A DNA stretch of 64,000 nucleotides from the NCBI GenBank assembly GCA_947492105.1, contig CANLMN010000004.1:1-64000 (forward strand), in the 5' to 3' direction. The position numbers and the translations under genes were made by a program. The notes beneath the pieces are model-generated. The model worked only from the letters and a program-made list of their open reading frames with translations, made no database searches and was not told the origin of the DNA. This document shows positions 16,915 to 26,020 of this stretch, piece after piece (the stretch's first letter is position 1; each line of letters begins with the position of its first letter). This stretch comes from an uncultured Aquimarina sp. (lineage in GTDB: Bacteria; Bacteroidota; Bacteroidia; Flavobacteriales; Flavobacteriaceae).

Positions 16915-17721
16915 CTATTCTTTCAAACTTTTATAAAAATCAGTTTCTCGAACCTCCTTCATAAAAGTCTGTGCACTACCTCCATAATATGGAACAGAAA
17001 TTTTTTGATCATTAAACATAAAAGAATAAAAAGTTTCTTCTACGACCTCTCCAAAATAATTTTTTTTAATTTTCAATGATTTCACTTGAGCCAACCCCAT
17101 ATCTATACTCCTCTTGATTGTTACTTTATCATCTGCTGCGATCCTAATTAATTGTTTTTCTAATACCGTTCCTTTTGCCAATTTTATATTACTCAAAATT
17201 CTTGGTAGTGCTGTTGCATATATCGCATTGGTGTCCATTAATTTTTCGTAACAACTAACTAATTTTGCTGCAATATTAATCTCGTCTTTCAACATATTGA
17301 TGACTCTAAAAGAATAGAAAGGGTGCTCCAAAGCATTTTTAAAATAGGTCACTGCTTCTTGATAATTTCCTTTGGCAAGCATAATATCTCCATGAATATG
17401 AGCTCCATTATGTTTCAGGTTTTTCAACAATCCAAATTCTTCTTTTCGTAGTGTATCAGGAATTTTTAATTCATAAAGATACGCCGCCCACTCTGTAGCT
17501 TGTGTATCCATTTGATAAGCCGCTAACTTTGCTTCTATTCCTTCGACCAATTCTTTGTCACTTAACTGATCACTTGCCGCAAGAATGGTTGTAACTCTTC
17601 GATAATCTTGCGCTGCACTTTTAGAAGGCGGATGAAAGTATGCTTCGTAGTTTTCTTGTCCTAGACAATTAATAGAAAAAACTGTGCAAACGAAAAGAAA
17701 CAGTACATGTATTTTTGTCAT
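16915..17721 (-). CDS. Exported helical repeat protein of unknown function
   Basis: A 268-residue protein with a signal peptide (about 1-21, ending CLGQ). The mature chain is mostly helical, and the segment GDIMLAKGNYQEAVTYFKNALEHPFYSFRVINML is a good tetratricopeptide-like helix pair, so the middle probably forms a short TPR array. The C-terminus is basic and then aromatic (SVPYYGGSAQTFMKEVRETDFYKSLKE). I do not recognise a family. The periplasmic location and TPR-like fold suggest a protein-protein scaffold; this is inference. Confidence 0.6.
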   Translation of the reverse strand: MTKIHVLFLFVCTVFSINCLGQENYEAYFHPPSKSAAQDYRRVTTILAASDQLSDKELVEGIEAKLAAYQMDTQATEWAAYLYELKIPDTLRKEEFGLLKNLKHNGAHIHGDIMLAKGNYQEAVTYFKNALEHPFYSFRVINMLKDEINIAAKLVSCYEKLMDTNAIYATALPRILSNIKLAKGTVLEKQLIRIAADDKVTIKRSIDMGLAQVKSLKIKKNYFGEVVEETFYSFMFNDQKISVPYYGGSAQTFMKEVRETDFYKSLKE

Positions 17722-17879
17722 AATTTTTTAGTTTAAAAAAATTCATTTCAAGCAATAAAGTAATCTTTTTAATCCACTGAAGCATTTTTAATCACTTCAA
17801 TACTTTGTTGTAAAGCAAGGTAGATCTAAGTAAAGAAACTTATATGGTCCTTTGAAAAAAGTCTAAAATCACATCTATA

Positions 17880-18071
17880 TTAAGAAGGCTGTAATAGTGT
17901 TTTCAAAAAAAACAAAAACACCACAAAAGTCAAAAAACCAATCAGTATGAATAAACTCCCTTTGTAATATTTACGATGTAGCTTAAGATCTTTACGGTAG
18001 CTAAATATCATAATTAGTATAAATACTATTACAAAAAAAGCTGAAAAAATCAATTGACCACTGCTAAACAT
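17880..18071 (-). CDS. Small two-helix membrane protein
   Basis: 63 residues with two strongly hydrophobic segments (about 5-24 and 40-60) separated by a basic cytoplasmic loop (SYRKDLKLHRKYYKGS). The positive-inside rule puts both ends outside. The pattern is clear enough to believe the gene, which is divergent from the MazG-like gene with only about 55 bases between them. No function can be assigned. Confidence 0.55.
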   Translation of the reverse strand: MFSSGQLIFSAFFVIVFILIMIFSYRKDLKLHRKYYKGSLFILIGFLTFVVFLFFLKTLLQPS

Positions 18072-18126
18072 ATTTTAAGTAATTTTACTCCAAATTTACT
18101 ATTAATATTATTTACACACGGAAAAA

Positions 18127-18516
18127 ATGCATGACAAAATAGCTGCGGTACAAGAATTCCATACTGCCTTTGAAATTGGATACAAAGATGCCCCTGTTGC
18201 CAATCTCGGCACTCCAAAAAATACGCTTCGTTTTGATTTAATGAAAGAAGAAAATGAAGAATATCTCGAAGCTGCCAACAATAACGACCTTGTCGAAGTT
18301 GCCGATGCCCTAGGTGATATGCTCTACATCCTTTGTGGCACCATTATAGAACATGGTATGCAACACAAAATTGAGGCTGTTTTTGCAGAAATACAAAAAA
18401 GTAACATGAGTAAACTAGGGGCGGATGGCAAACCTATTTACCGCAAAGATGGCAAGGTATTGAAAGGACCTAATTATTTCAAACCAGATATCGCAAGTAT
18501 TCTATCTAAAGAATAA
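18127..18516 (+). CDS. MazG-like NTP pyrophosphohydrolase
   Basis: A 129-residue all-helical pyrophosphohydrolase. The metal-binding motifs of the MazG/HisE superfamily are visible: EENEEY at 41-46 and EVADALGD at 57-64, giving the E-x2-E...E-x2-D set that coordinates Mg2+. The C-terminus (KSNMSKLGADGKPIYRKDGKVLKGPNYFKPD) is typical of the phosphoribosyl-ATP pyrophosphatase-like subgroup. The likely role is removal of non-canonical NTPs; the true substrate is unknown. Confidence 0.85.
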   Translation: MHDKIAAVQEFHTAFEIGYKDAPVANLGTPKNTLRFDLMKEENEEYLEAANNNDLVEVADALGDMLYILCGTIIEHGMQHKIEAVFAEIQKSNMSKLGADGKPIYRKDGKVLKGPNYFKPDIASILSKE

Positions 18517-18653
18517 TACCATTCGAAAAATAATTACAGACTACTATTTAGCTTCTTTTCTACTTTTTTTTCGCTAGAAAATGAAACCGTGGCTACCGCT
18601 ATGCTTAAATTTTAGCGTTAAAATTATTTTGGACTACAAGTACACATTATACC
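18515..18653 (-). repeat. Intergenic repeat B, copy 3
   Basis: Begins at the stop codon of the MazG-like gene (ATACCATTCGAAAAATAATT), contains CGTGGCTACCGCTATGC and ends in a degenerate right arm (ACAAGTACACATTATACC). It runs directly into repeat A copy 3, sharing the TACC junction. Confidence 0.72.
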
Positions 18654-18810
18654 AAATTAGCTATATAATGTCGTATATTGACTTGTTCTTTTTCGATCTA
18701 AATGCCTTGTTCCTATAGTTCATAGCTAAGATTATGCACTAGCATCACGGTGTTTTTACATAAAAAAACAACAATGCCATTAATATAAAGTTAGATAACT
18801 AAATTGTATT
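18651..18810 (+). repeat. Intergenic repeat A, copy 3
   Basis: Starts ACCAAATTAGCTATATAATG, contains AATGCCTTGTTC, CATAGCTAAG and CATCACGGTGTTTTTACAT, and ends with a degenerate inverted end (AGATAACTAAATTG). About 160 bases. Confidence 0.8.
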
Positions 18811-18844
18811 AATACTCTGAAGTTTCGAAGAAATTCTATAAAAA

Positions 18845-18890
18845 AAGAGAAGAGAAACGCAAAAATCTCTTTTCGTTGTTCTCTTCTCTT
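18845..18890 (-). terminator. Rho-independent terminator
   Basis: AAGAGAAGAGAA (18845-18856) pairs with TTCTCTTCTCTT (18879-18890). On the minus strand a run of Ts follows. It ends ilvE. Confidence 0.82.
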
Positions 18891-18916
18891 ATAAAACTTA
18901 GCCTAACAAAAGTGTT

Positions 18917-19987
18917 TTACACTTTTACGCGCCATCCGAATGGATCTTCGGATTTGTTATATTGAATATCTGTCAATGCTTTTTTGAAATAATCAGCATA
19001 TGTATTCTCTTGCGGTGCTAATTGGTAATGTTCTTCTTGATATCCAAAAGCCGTCACCGGACTAATTACTGCAGCTGTGCCCGCTCCAAAAATTTCTTTC
19101 AAACTTCCGTCTTTGGCTGCTGCAACAATTTCTTTTACCTCTACTGGTCGCACTTCAACATTTATTCCATCTTTTTTTGCTAGATCGATCAAACTTTTTC
19201 TAGTTATACCATCCAGAATCCTGTCACTAACAGGAGCTGTCAATAGGGTATCGTTTACACGAAAGAATACATTCATCGTACCAGCTTCTTCCATATACTG
19301 ATGCGTACTAGCATCAGTCCAAATCACTTGCTGATAACCTTGCTCTTTTGCCAAATTGGTTGGATAAAATTGTCCTGCATAATTACCCGCAGCCTTTGCA
19401 TATCCAATACCTCCATTGGCAGAGCGACTAAATTTTTCTGCAACCAATACACTAACCTCACCACTACTGTAATAAGATTGTACTGGCGAGCATATAATCA
19501 TGAATTTATAGGAATTTGATTCTGAAGCCATCACATTTGTTTCTGTTGCGATTACAAACGGACGTATATATAGAGAGTTTCCTAGACCTGGTTTAATCCA
19601 ATCTTTTTCTATTTCTAGCAATGTCATCATTCCTTCAAAGAAATAATCCTTCGGAAATTCTGGCATCGCCAAACGTGCAGCAGATTTATTAATACGATCA
19701 AAATTCTCTTCTGGTCTGAACAAAAATACTTCTCCTTCATCATCCTTATAGGCTTTCATACCCTCAAAAACTGCTTGTCCATAATGAAACACTCTAGAAG
19801 AAGGATCCATTTGTAATGGACCATACGGGACTATTTCTGGTGTTTGCCAGACTCCATCTACATAATCACAGACAAACATATGATCCGTGAAGACTTTTCC
19901 AAAGCCTACGTTATCAAAATCAACTGATCCTATTTTGGATTTAGTTATTTTACTGATCTTCAATGCTGATGTGAATACTTTTTCCAT
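18917..19987 (-). CDS. ilvE: Branched-chain amino acid aminotransferase
   Basis: PLP enzyme that interconverts Leu, Ile and Val with their 2-oxo acids. At 356 residues it belongs to the longer BCAT type (eukaryote-like) seen in Bacteroidota. The PLP lysine is Lys198 in GGIGYAKAAGNYAG; MEEAGTMNVFF and the phosphate-binding GITRKSLIDLAK stretch are also typical. The N-terminal FGKVFTDHMFVCDYVDGVW and PYGPLQMDPSSRVFHYGQAVFEGMKAY blocks fit exactly. It is divergent from mnmD and has a terminator downstream. A minus-strand TATTTTTG at 20083-20076 may be its -7 element, about 90 bases from the start, with no clear -33. Confidence 0.95.
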   Translation of the reverse strand: MEKVFTSALKISKITKSKIGSVDFDNVGFGKVFTDHMFVCDYVDGVWQTPEIVPYGPLQMDPSSRVFHYGQAVFEGMKAYKDDEGEVFLFRPEENFDRINKSAARLAMPEFPKDYFFEGMMTLLEIEKDWIKPGLGNSLYIRPFVIATETNVMASESNSYKFMIICSPVQSYYSSGEVSVLVAEKFSRSANGGIGYAKAAGNYAGQFYPTNLAKEQGYQQVIWTDASTHQYMEEAGTMNVFFRVNDTLLTAPVSDRILDGITRKSLIDLAKKDGINVEVRPVEVKEIVAAAKDGSLKEIFGAGTAAVISPVTAFGYQEEHYQLAPQENTYADYFKKALTDIQYNKSEDPFGWRVKV

Positions 19988-20092
19988 TCGTTTTAATTTT
20001 TACGTGCGTATATTTCTTTTTTGCACGACACGCGTTATTATCCTCTAGATTTATGATACATATAAATCCTTTAAACAAAAATACCGAATTCG

Positions 20093-20125
20093 TTGAAAAT
20101 AGCATTTTTTAAAATGGTAAATTTG
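20093..20125 (+). promoter_or_regulatory. mnmD promoter
   Basis: TTG at 20093-20095, 22-base spacer, TAAATTTG at 20118-20125. The distance to the ATG at 20138 gives a very short leader. It overlaps the longer possible reading frame that starts at 20093, so it decides the start. Confidence 0.6.
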
Positions 20126-20137
20126 ATTAAAAATTTT

Positions 20138-20812
20138 ATGAAGCGAGAAATCATCACTACAGCAGACGGTTCTACATCTATTCATATCCCAGAATGGGAC
20201 GAACAATATCACTCCAAACATGGTGCTATCCAAGAGGCACAACATGTGTTTCTCAAAATGGGATTACATCATTTCTCAACCTTACACTCTCCTTCAGAAA
20301 TTGCTATTATGGAAATTGGTTTTGGCACGGGATTGAATGCTTTTCTTACATTATTAGACGCTACTACCCAAGATCAAATTATAAAATACACCGGAATAGA
20401 AGCATATCCTGTACAAATAGATACTATTCGTCAAATGAATTATGCCAAAATGCTGGATAAAGTATCAGAGCAGGATAAATTCACAAAACTACATGAAACA
20501 CCGTGGGAAGAATCAACTTATATCACTGAATCCTTTGAATTACATAAACGCAAACAGTTTTTTGATCAAATAGATGATCAAAATAGTTTTGATTTAATTT
20601 ATTTCGATGCTTTTGGCTCCCGTGTACAACCAGAATTATGGGAAACAGCTATTTTTCGTCGTATGTATGCCGCACTAAAACCGTCTGGAGTTCTCGTTAC
20701 CTATGCTGCCAAAGGAAGTGCTAGGCGTGCTATGCAAGAAGTAGGTTTTGCTACAGAAAGACTTCCTGGCCCTCCTGGAAAACGTGAAATGTTGCGTGCT
20801 ACTAAATCATAA
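20138..20812 (+). CDS. mnmD: tRNA mnm5s2U methyltransferase domain protein (MnmD)
   Basis: A 224-residue SAM-dependent methyltransferase that completes 5-methylaminomethyl-2-thiouridine at the tRNA wobble base. It is the stand-alone equivalent of the MnmC N-terminal domain; the FAD oxidase half is absent, as in other MnmD proteins. Motif I is IMEIGFGTGLNAF, the catalytic-site block is FDLIYFDAFGSRVQPELW, and the C-terminal GPPGKREMLRA is diagnostic. The ATG at 20138 gives the family N-terminus MKREIITTADGS; the longer frame would run through the promoter. Confidence 0.9.
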   Translation: MKREIITTADGSTSIHIPEWDEQYHSKHGAIQEAQHVFLKMGLHHFSTLHSPSEIAIMEIGFGTGLNAFLTLLDATTQDQIIKYTGIEAYPVQIDTIRQMNYAKMLDKVSEQDKFTKLHETPWEESTYITESFELHKRKQFFDQIDDQNSFDLIYFDAFGSRVQPELWETAIFRRMYAALKPSGVLVTYAAKGSARRAMQEVGFATERLPGPPGKREMLRATKS

Positions 20813-20890
20813 AAAAGCAACACAAATGTCTATTTTTCTATCATTATTAATTATGTTTACATCCTTAAGCAACTAAGTACATTACGCCGT

Positions 20891-21745
20891 ATGAAAAGGA
20901 CCACACTAATCATTAATTGTCCCGACAAAAAGGGGATTATAGCCACTGTAACTAATTTTATCCTTCTTAAAAAAGGAAACACACTGCATCTAGAACAACA
21001 TGTAGATAGAGAGCAAGGAGAATTTTTTATGCGTTTAGACTGTGAATTTGACAGTGATAAAGATACCCTTCCTAATTTCAAAGAGACTTTTCACAAAGAA
21101 ATTGCGATAGCCAATAACATGAAATGGGAAATGTATGATGCAGCAACCAAACCTCGAATGGCTATTCTTGTTTCAAAATATGACCACTGTCTCTATGACA
21201 TTCTAGGAAGATATGCTTCTGACGAGCTCCATGTTGAAATTCCAATGATTATCAGTAATCACAATGATTTACAACATGTAGCCGAAAAATTCGAAATTCC
21301 TTTCCATTATCTTCCGGTAACCAAAGACACTAAAAAAACCGCAGAAACGAAGCAAATTCAATTACTCGAAGAAGCAGGAGTTGATTTTATTGTGTTAGCG
21401 CGTTATATGCAAATTTTATCTGCCGATTTTGTAAATCGTTTTCCAAATAAAATTATTAACATTCATCATTCTTTTTTACCCGCTTTTCCAGGGGCAAAAC
21501 CCTATCATTCTGCTTATAAACGAGGCGTAAAAATTATCGGAGCAACGAGCCATTATGTTACGTCGGATCTCGATGAAGGCCCGATTATAGAACAAGAGAT
21601 TGTTCGAGTTTCTCACCTACATACTGTTGAAGACTTTATCTTAAAAGGACGTGATTTGGAAAAAATTGTATTATCTCGTGCGATTAAAAACCACACACAG
21701 CACAAAATTCTTGTATACGATAATAAAACAGTTATTTTTTCATAA
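20891..21745 (+). CDS. purU: Formyltetrahydrofolate deformylase
   Basis: Hydrolyses 10-formyl-tetrahydrofolate to formate and THF, feeding formate to PurT and balancing one-carbon pools. The 284 residues comprise an N-terminal ACT domain (about 3-80, LIINCPDKKGIIATVTNFI) and a C-terminal formyltransferase fold with HHSFLPAFPGAKPYHSAYKRG (catalytic His) and SHYVTSDLDEGPIIEQE (catalytic Asp). Length is normal. It follows mnmD by about 80 bases and could share its transcript. Confidence 0.95.
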   Translation: MKRTTLIINCPDKKGIIATVTNFILLKKGNTLHLEQHVDREQGEFFMRLDCEFDSDKDTLPNFKETFHKEIAIANNMKWEMYDAATKPRMAILVSKYDHCLYDILGRYASDELHVEIPMIISNHNDLQHVAEKFEIPFHYLPVTKDTKKTAETKQIQLLEEAGVDFIVLARYMQILSADFVNRFPNKIINIHHSFLPAFPGAKPYHSAYKRGVKIIGATSHYVTSDLDEGPIIEQEIVRVSHLHTVEDFILKGRDLEKIVLSRAIKNHTQHKILVYDNKTVIFS

Positions 21746-21750
21746 TAGAG

Positions 21751-21818
21751 GTGGTTTCCACTTTTTTAATTCACTATGAGCGTATCTTTTTTGTGAGCAC
21801 CAAAAAAGTTGAAACCAC
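21751..21818. terminator. Bidirectional terminator
   Basis: GTGGTTTCCACTTTTTT (21751-21767) pairs with AAAAAAGTTGAAACCAC (21802-21818). Lying between converging purU and the GNAT gene, it has A/T runs on both sides and can serve both. Confidence 0.75.
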
Positions 21819-21843
21819 TACAAAAAAATAAACAGCAAATATT

Positions 21844-22296
21844 TTAGAAAAATTGCATAAAATGATATCCAATTATGTGATACCCATTATTGAGGTAAAA
21901 CTTATGTGATGGATGGTTTGTTACATAACTATTCACTTCTGCAGCTTCGCAACCTTTTGTCTTTGCATAGTTTGCTATCCAATCAAAGAGCATTTTCCCT
22001 ACTCCCTTATTTCTATACGCATCTTTAATAATGATATGATCAGGTTCGCAAACTTTACCAGCATAATGCTTGGTCAAGAACCAAAGTCCAAAAACCCCTA
22101 TTAATTCTTGATCATTATAAAGCGTATAACATTCATAAGGCTGTTCCAACATCTCTACAAATCTTTCTCTAAGAACAGCATCAGTAAACTTATTCATAGA
22201 TAATTGCTGAATAAACGGAAGTACTTTGTTAATCTCCCCTGCATAAATTCGAGTAAATGACAGATTCATACTGTGGTTTTCTGCTAAATTAATCAT
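21844..22296 (-). CDS. GNAT family N-acetyltransferase
   Basis: A 150-residue acyl-CoA-dependent acetyltransferase. The CoA pyrophosphate loop is visible as IIIKDAYRNKGVGKMLFDWI (R/Q-x-x-G-x-G/A type), followed by GCEAAEVNSYVTNHPSHKFYLNNGYHIIGYHFMQFF, the usual last helix and strand. The acceptor amine is not predictable. It is divergent from the ClpP gene with only about 35 bases between the starts. Confidence 0.85.
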   Translation of the reverse strand: MINLAENHSMNLSFTRIYAGEINKVLPFIQQLSMNKFTDAVLRERFVEMLEQPYECYTLYNDQELIGVFGLWFLTKHYAGKVCEPDHIIIKDAYRNKGVGKMLFDWIANYAKTKGCEAAEVNSYVTNHPSHKFYLNNGYHIIGYHFMQFF

Positions 22297-22330
22297 ATTT
22301 TTATACGCAATTAAACTATTATCGAACTAT

Positions 22331-22879
22331 ATGAAAGCTAAAAGCGGAAAAATACAAGACCTTATAGATCAAAAATTTTTAGAAGAACGGAGCGTATTCC
22401 TTTGGGGCCAAGTAGATGACAAATCTGCTAAGCATGTAATCGATCGTTTGCTCTATCTTGATATGATCAGCAATGAGGAGATAAAACTTTACATCAACAG
22501 CCCTGGAGGCTATGTAACTTCTGGCTTTGCAATGTATGACACCATAAAATCATTAAAAAGCCCTGTTTCTACTATTTGCACAGGTTTAGCTGCTTCTATG
22601 GGATCTATATTGTTAAGTGTTGGAGCAAAAGGCCGTCGTTTTATACAACCAAATGCAAAGGTGATGATCCACCAACCTAGTGGCGGAGCAAGAGGACAGG
22701 CTTCTAATATAGAAATACAAGCAGCAGAAATTGTAAAAACAAAAGAACTTAGTGCCCGCATTCTTTCTGATAATTGTGGACAGGACTTTGACAAAGTCAT
22801 GAAAGATTTTAATCGTGACTATTGGATGGATGCCAATGAATCACTAGAATATGGTATTGTAGATGGTATTATAGAATAA
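22331..22879 (+). CDS. ClpP-like serine protease (short form)
   Basis: A 182-residue ClpP-fold protease. The triad is complete: Ser89 in GLAASMGS, His114 in VMIHQPSGG and Asp163 in NRDYWMDANES. The INSPGG oxyanion segment is at 55-60. Compared with E. coli ClpP, the N-terminus lacks the propeptide and most of the axial pore loop, starting right at KIQDLIDQKFLEERSVFLWGQVDD. No clpX follows, so it is more likely a second ClpP paralogue than the main ClpXP protease. It may form mixed barrels with the main ClpP or degrade small peptides; this is inference. Confidence 0.85.
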   Translation: MKAKSGKIQDLIDQKFLEERSVFLWGQVDDKSAKHVIDRLLYLDMISNEEIKLYINSPGGYVTSGFAMYDTIKSLKSPVSTICTGLAASMGSILLSVGAKGRRFIQPNAKVMIHQPSGGARGQASNIEIQAAEIVKTKELSARILSDNCGQDFDKVMKDFNRDYWMDANESLEYGIVDGIIE

Positions 22880-22998
22880 TTTTTGGGATTCTGAATACTT
22901 AGGAAACAGCTTACTCTTTTTTCTAAGTATCAAAAAATATTATTTCTACGCAAAAAACATTCCTACTAACAATCAGTTAGTTCTTTAAAAAAGATCGC

Positions 22999-23036
22999 AA
23001 TAAAGAACACAGAAATATTTTTGTGTTCTTTATTTA
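22999..23036 (+). terminator. Hairpin terminator after clpP
   Basis: AATAAAGAACACA (about 23000-23012) pairs with TGTGTTCTTTATT (about 23022-23034); the T tail is short. It lies 120 bases after the ClpP stop. Confidence 0.6.
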
Positions 23037-23317
23037 AAGGAATCATACAATTCTTTTTATACACGCTTTACACTAATATCTTTAACTCAATTTTTGTCTT
23101 TTTTTTGCTCAAAGCACTACTGAGCAGTGCAAAAAAAAAAACTTCTCTTGATCACGAAATGCATGCTGTCATTACTATCAACCGACTTCTCCCATCTGGA
23201 TCGATTCTGATAGCGTCAAAAAGCCCCAATCTACTTCAAAAAAACTAAAATGCTTATCAATAACTTTTAACTAAATCACTGCCTATATCAAAAAAAGACC
23301 TCTAATATTCCGGAACA

Positions 23318-23345
23318 ATACCATTTTAAAAATAATTAGAGTCTC
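23318..23345 (-). repeat. Solo left arm of repeat B
   Basis: ATACCATTTTAAAAATAATT then AGAGTC matches the B arm (TACCATTTAAAAAATAATT...), after which similarity stops. The rest of the 22880-23584 gap holds only the terminator and an unconvincing 75-residue frame. Confidence 0.45.
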
Positions 23346-23584
23346 CTCAAAAACTCAGATAGCATTTCTGGATAGAAATTGATATTTGGATTGACTTTGA
23401 TAATTCTGTCTTATCTAAAAAATATCTTATTCAAAATACATTATAGCTACAATTAAAGTGCTATATACTTATACACGGATAGAGATTACCCCTCTTTATC
23501 AAACTCCCTACACCAAACCATATCATTACAAAACTTTAAAAAAAAGACAACAATCATCCTAGAGGACTGACCACTTTTAAGCAT

Positions 23585-24637
23585 TTATTTTTTTAAGGTA
23601 AAGTAAAAAGTGGTCCCCACATCAACTTCTGACGTCAACCATATTTTGCCTCCATAAAAATCAACTATTTTCTGCACTATAGACAATCCAATTCCTGTCG
23701 ATTGTTTAGATTCATCAACACTTTGAAATATTTGAAATATTTTTTGATGATATTTTTCAGGAATCCCTTTTCCGTTGTCGGCTACATAAAACTGCCAATA
23801 TTTTTTCTTCTCTTCCCCTCCTATAGTTATTACTCCTTTATCCTTATTCATACTCCCAACCGCATTACTAATTAAGTTCTGAAACAACTGCCTCAAACGT
23901 AACTCATCTATCATTAGGCTCGGAAAATCGCCTTTGACTACAAACTCAATATTTTCTGGTGCATGTACTAGATCTATGGTATTTTCTATAATCTCATTAA
24001 GATCCACGATAGTTGTGGTTATTTCTTTTTTGCCGATGACCGAATATTCCAATATTCCACTAATCAGGTTATCCATTTTTTCTAGATTCTGATTGATCAT
24101 ATCAAAATTACTACTCGTCACTTTGTCCAAAGATGTGTTATCTTCTTGAATCCAACTAATCAGTGTATTTATATTTCTCAGCGGAGACTTGAGATCATGT
24201 GATACTACTTGGGCGTAATCACTTAACTCTTTATTACTTTTTTCTAAGTCTTTTAAAATCTGCTCTCTTTGCTGCTCTATCTCTGATATCTGCAACGCTT
24301 GTTTCTCAATCAAATTAGCCAATTCGATCCCGCTGAGCTCTTGTGGTTCTCCACCATTATCTACTTCCTTTTTGTAAGTAACAGTACGTAGGATTTTGGT
24401 GGAATCCATAAGGCTTTGAATCACTTTTTGCTGTCGCTGTGCTTCTTCTCTTAGTTTCTGATTTGCCGTATATAGTTCTTCTGAACTAATAGACATTGCC
24501 CTTTGCAACATTTTTTGCTGCTCTTCATAATTGAGGTATGATTTATTAATAGCCTCCAAAAACACTTTCATTTCGGAGCTATTTTTTGTCTCCTCGCTCA
24601 AGTTTTTTCTTATTTGTCTTAAAAGTAAAGAATTCAT
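23585..24637 (-). CDS. Cytoplasmic sensor histidine kinase
   Basis: 350 residues with no transmembrane segment. About 1-130 is a long coiled-coil/helical region with several Gln- and Glu-rich heptads. The HisKA dimer helix contains the phosphoacceptor His147 in VSHDLKSPLRN. The HATPase domain has the N box (LFQNLISNAVGS), the G1 box VADNGKGIPEKYH and the G2 box GIGLSIVQKIVDFYGGKIW. The ATG lies 2 bases after the end of the FIST gene, so the two are translated together. I infer that the FIST protein is the sensor and this kinase passes the signal to the response regulator at 26021. Confidence 0.9.
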   Translation of the reverse strand: MNSLLLRQIRKNLSEETKNSSEMKVFLEAINKSYLNYEEQQKMLQRAMSISSEELYTANQKLREEAQRQQKVIQSLMDSTKILRTVTYKKEVDNGGEPQELSGIELANLIEKQALQISEIEQQREQILKDLEKSNKELSDYAQVVSHDLKSPLRNINTLISWIQEDNTSLDKVTSSNFDMINQNLEKMDNLISGILEYSVIGKKEITTTIVDLNEIIENTIDLVHAPENIEFVVKGDFPSLMIDELRLRQLFQNLISNAVGSMNKDKGVITIGGEEKKKYWQFYVADNGKGIPEKYHQKIFQIFQSVDESKQSTGIGLSIVQKIVDFYGGKIWLTSEVDVGTTFYFTLKK

Positions 24638-24639
24638 AA

Positions 24640-25773
24640 TTATTCGCTAAAAAGTGTAAGAGTCATTGTTTGATTATGTAATTCGCAAGTTTCTCCAGAT
24701 CTAAATGGAGCCAATTCTCCATATGAATAAAACCCACCAACAACAGCTTGTTTTCCAATGGATTCTATAACCTCTTCTACCTCTTCTTCTACCCGTTGAT
24801 CCATAACTAATTTTCTACCAATACAACTTACCAAAATAGCAAGTTCTGGTTTTGAAGTTCTATTCTCCATTCCTCTGTCTGCAGCCTTGGAAGCTCCATC
24901 CGCAATATTATCAATATTAGCCATCATTAATTGAACTATAGACCCTTCTGGAACATCCCCTGCCAAAATCATAGCATTAGCCTCTTCATCGATCGATAAT
25001 ACGGTGCGTACAATAGGCTCTGTTCTATCCTTAGACTTAACACTCAATGGATATAGCAATGCTGATTGGGGTAATTCTGAAGCCTTGTCGCCAAGATATT
25101 TTTTATACAAATCTAATGCTGGCTGACCATCCAGCTCATACAGAACATTATTATCAGATTTGGTAATTATTCGTTGCGGACCAAAAGAGTTCCACCCTCC
25201 ATATTGTGCATAAGAAATATCTAACGAATCACCATAAAAGCCCACTATTACAATCTCTCCCTCTTTGGGAGGTTCATTATATCCTACAAGTGTTTTTTCA
25301 AAACGCGTATCATCACCACACAACCCACCTGTAAATATAATATTCTTGTATTTGGATTCTAATCCCTCGATAAGCGCAGATCCATTAACAAAACTCCCTT
25401 CCGAAACCACAAAAACATGTTTAAGCCCCTCTTTGGGCATTTGCTCTATAAGGGACGCTCCTACTGAAAGCGCATTTTTTTCATGATTCAAGATATTATC
25501 TCTTCTAATCTCAAATCTACTTTTCTCAAATACTATTGCTGTTACAATAATGGATTCTTCATATACACGCTCACCGATAATCTCTCCCGCAGTAGAACCT
25601 AAAATAATAGCTCCATCAGGAAATAATTCTTTCACTTCTTCATATACATCAGAGCGTTCTAATTGATAGCGATTTCCAAAAACTAGTACCAAAGGTTTGA
25701 CTAGCTTCTCCGAATAATCTTTTAACGCATTCCATTGCTTATTTTTCAGTCGTTCAAATTGTTGGATTTTCAT
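24640..25773 (-). CDS. FIST domain sensory protein
   Basis: 377 residues made of FIST_N (about 30-215: LVLVFGNRYQ, FPDGAIILGSTAGEIIGERV, FVVSEGSFVNGSALIEGL, FTGGLCGDDTRF) and FIST_C (about 220-360: ALDLYKKYLG, MMANIDNIADGASKAADRGM, AILVSCIGRKLVMDQRVEEEVEEV, VGGFYSYGELAPF). FIST domains are proposed ligand sensors, possibly for amino acids or other small molecules, coupled to two-component or c-di-GMP output. It is soluble. The histidine kinase is directly downstream and the response regulator 250 bases upstream on the same strand. Confidence 0.92.
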   Translation of the reverse strand: MKIQQFERLKNKQWNALKDYSEKLVKPLVLVFGNRYQLERSDVYEEVKELFPDGAIILGSTAGEIIGERVYEESIIVTAIVFEKSRFEIRRDNILNHEKNALSVGASLIEQMPKEGLKHVFVVSEGSFVNGSALIEGLESKYKNIIFTGGLCGDDTRFEKTLVGYNEPPKEGEIVIVGFYGDSLDISYAQYGGWNSFGPQRIITKSDNNVLYELDGQPALDLYKKYLGDKASELPQSALLYPLSVKSKDRTEPIVRTVLSIDEEANAMILAGDVPEGSIVQLMMANIDNIADGASKAADRGMENRTSKPELAILVSCIGRKLVMDQRVEEEVEEVIESIGKQAVVGGFYSYGELAPFRSGETCELHNQTMTLTLFSE

Positions 25774-26020
25774 ATATACTATTGCTAGAAATGTTAGGGG
25801 TGAATGTACTGTTTCTACAATACATTCTTTGATTATTTAAATAATAAATATACTTCTTTTACAAAGACGCTATTTCATAATAACCTTCATAAAATCGTAT
25901 TTCAACATCGGACTCCTACTATCATCAGATGCCTTCATTTTATGATTACTTTAGCTGTCAAACTTCGTGATTCCACTTGAAATCACTTTCTAAAAAAATA
26001 CTTGATATCGTGTTAGTAAC

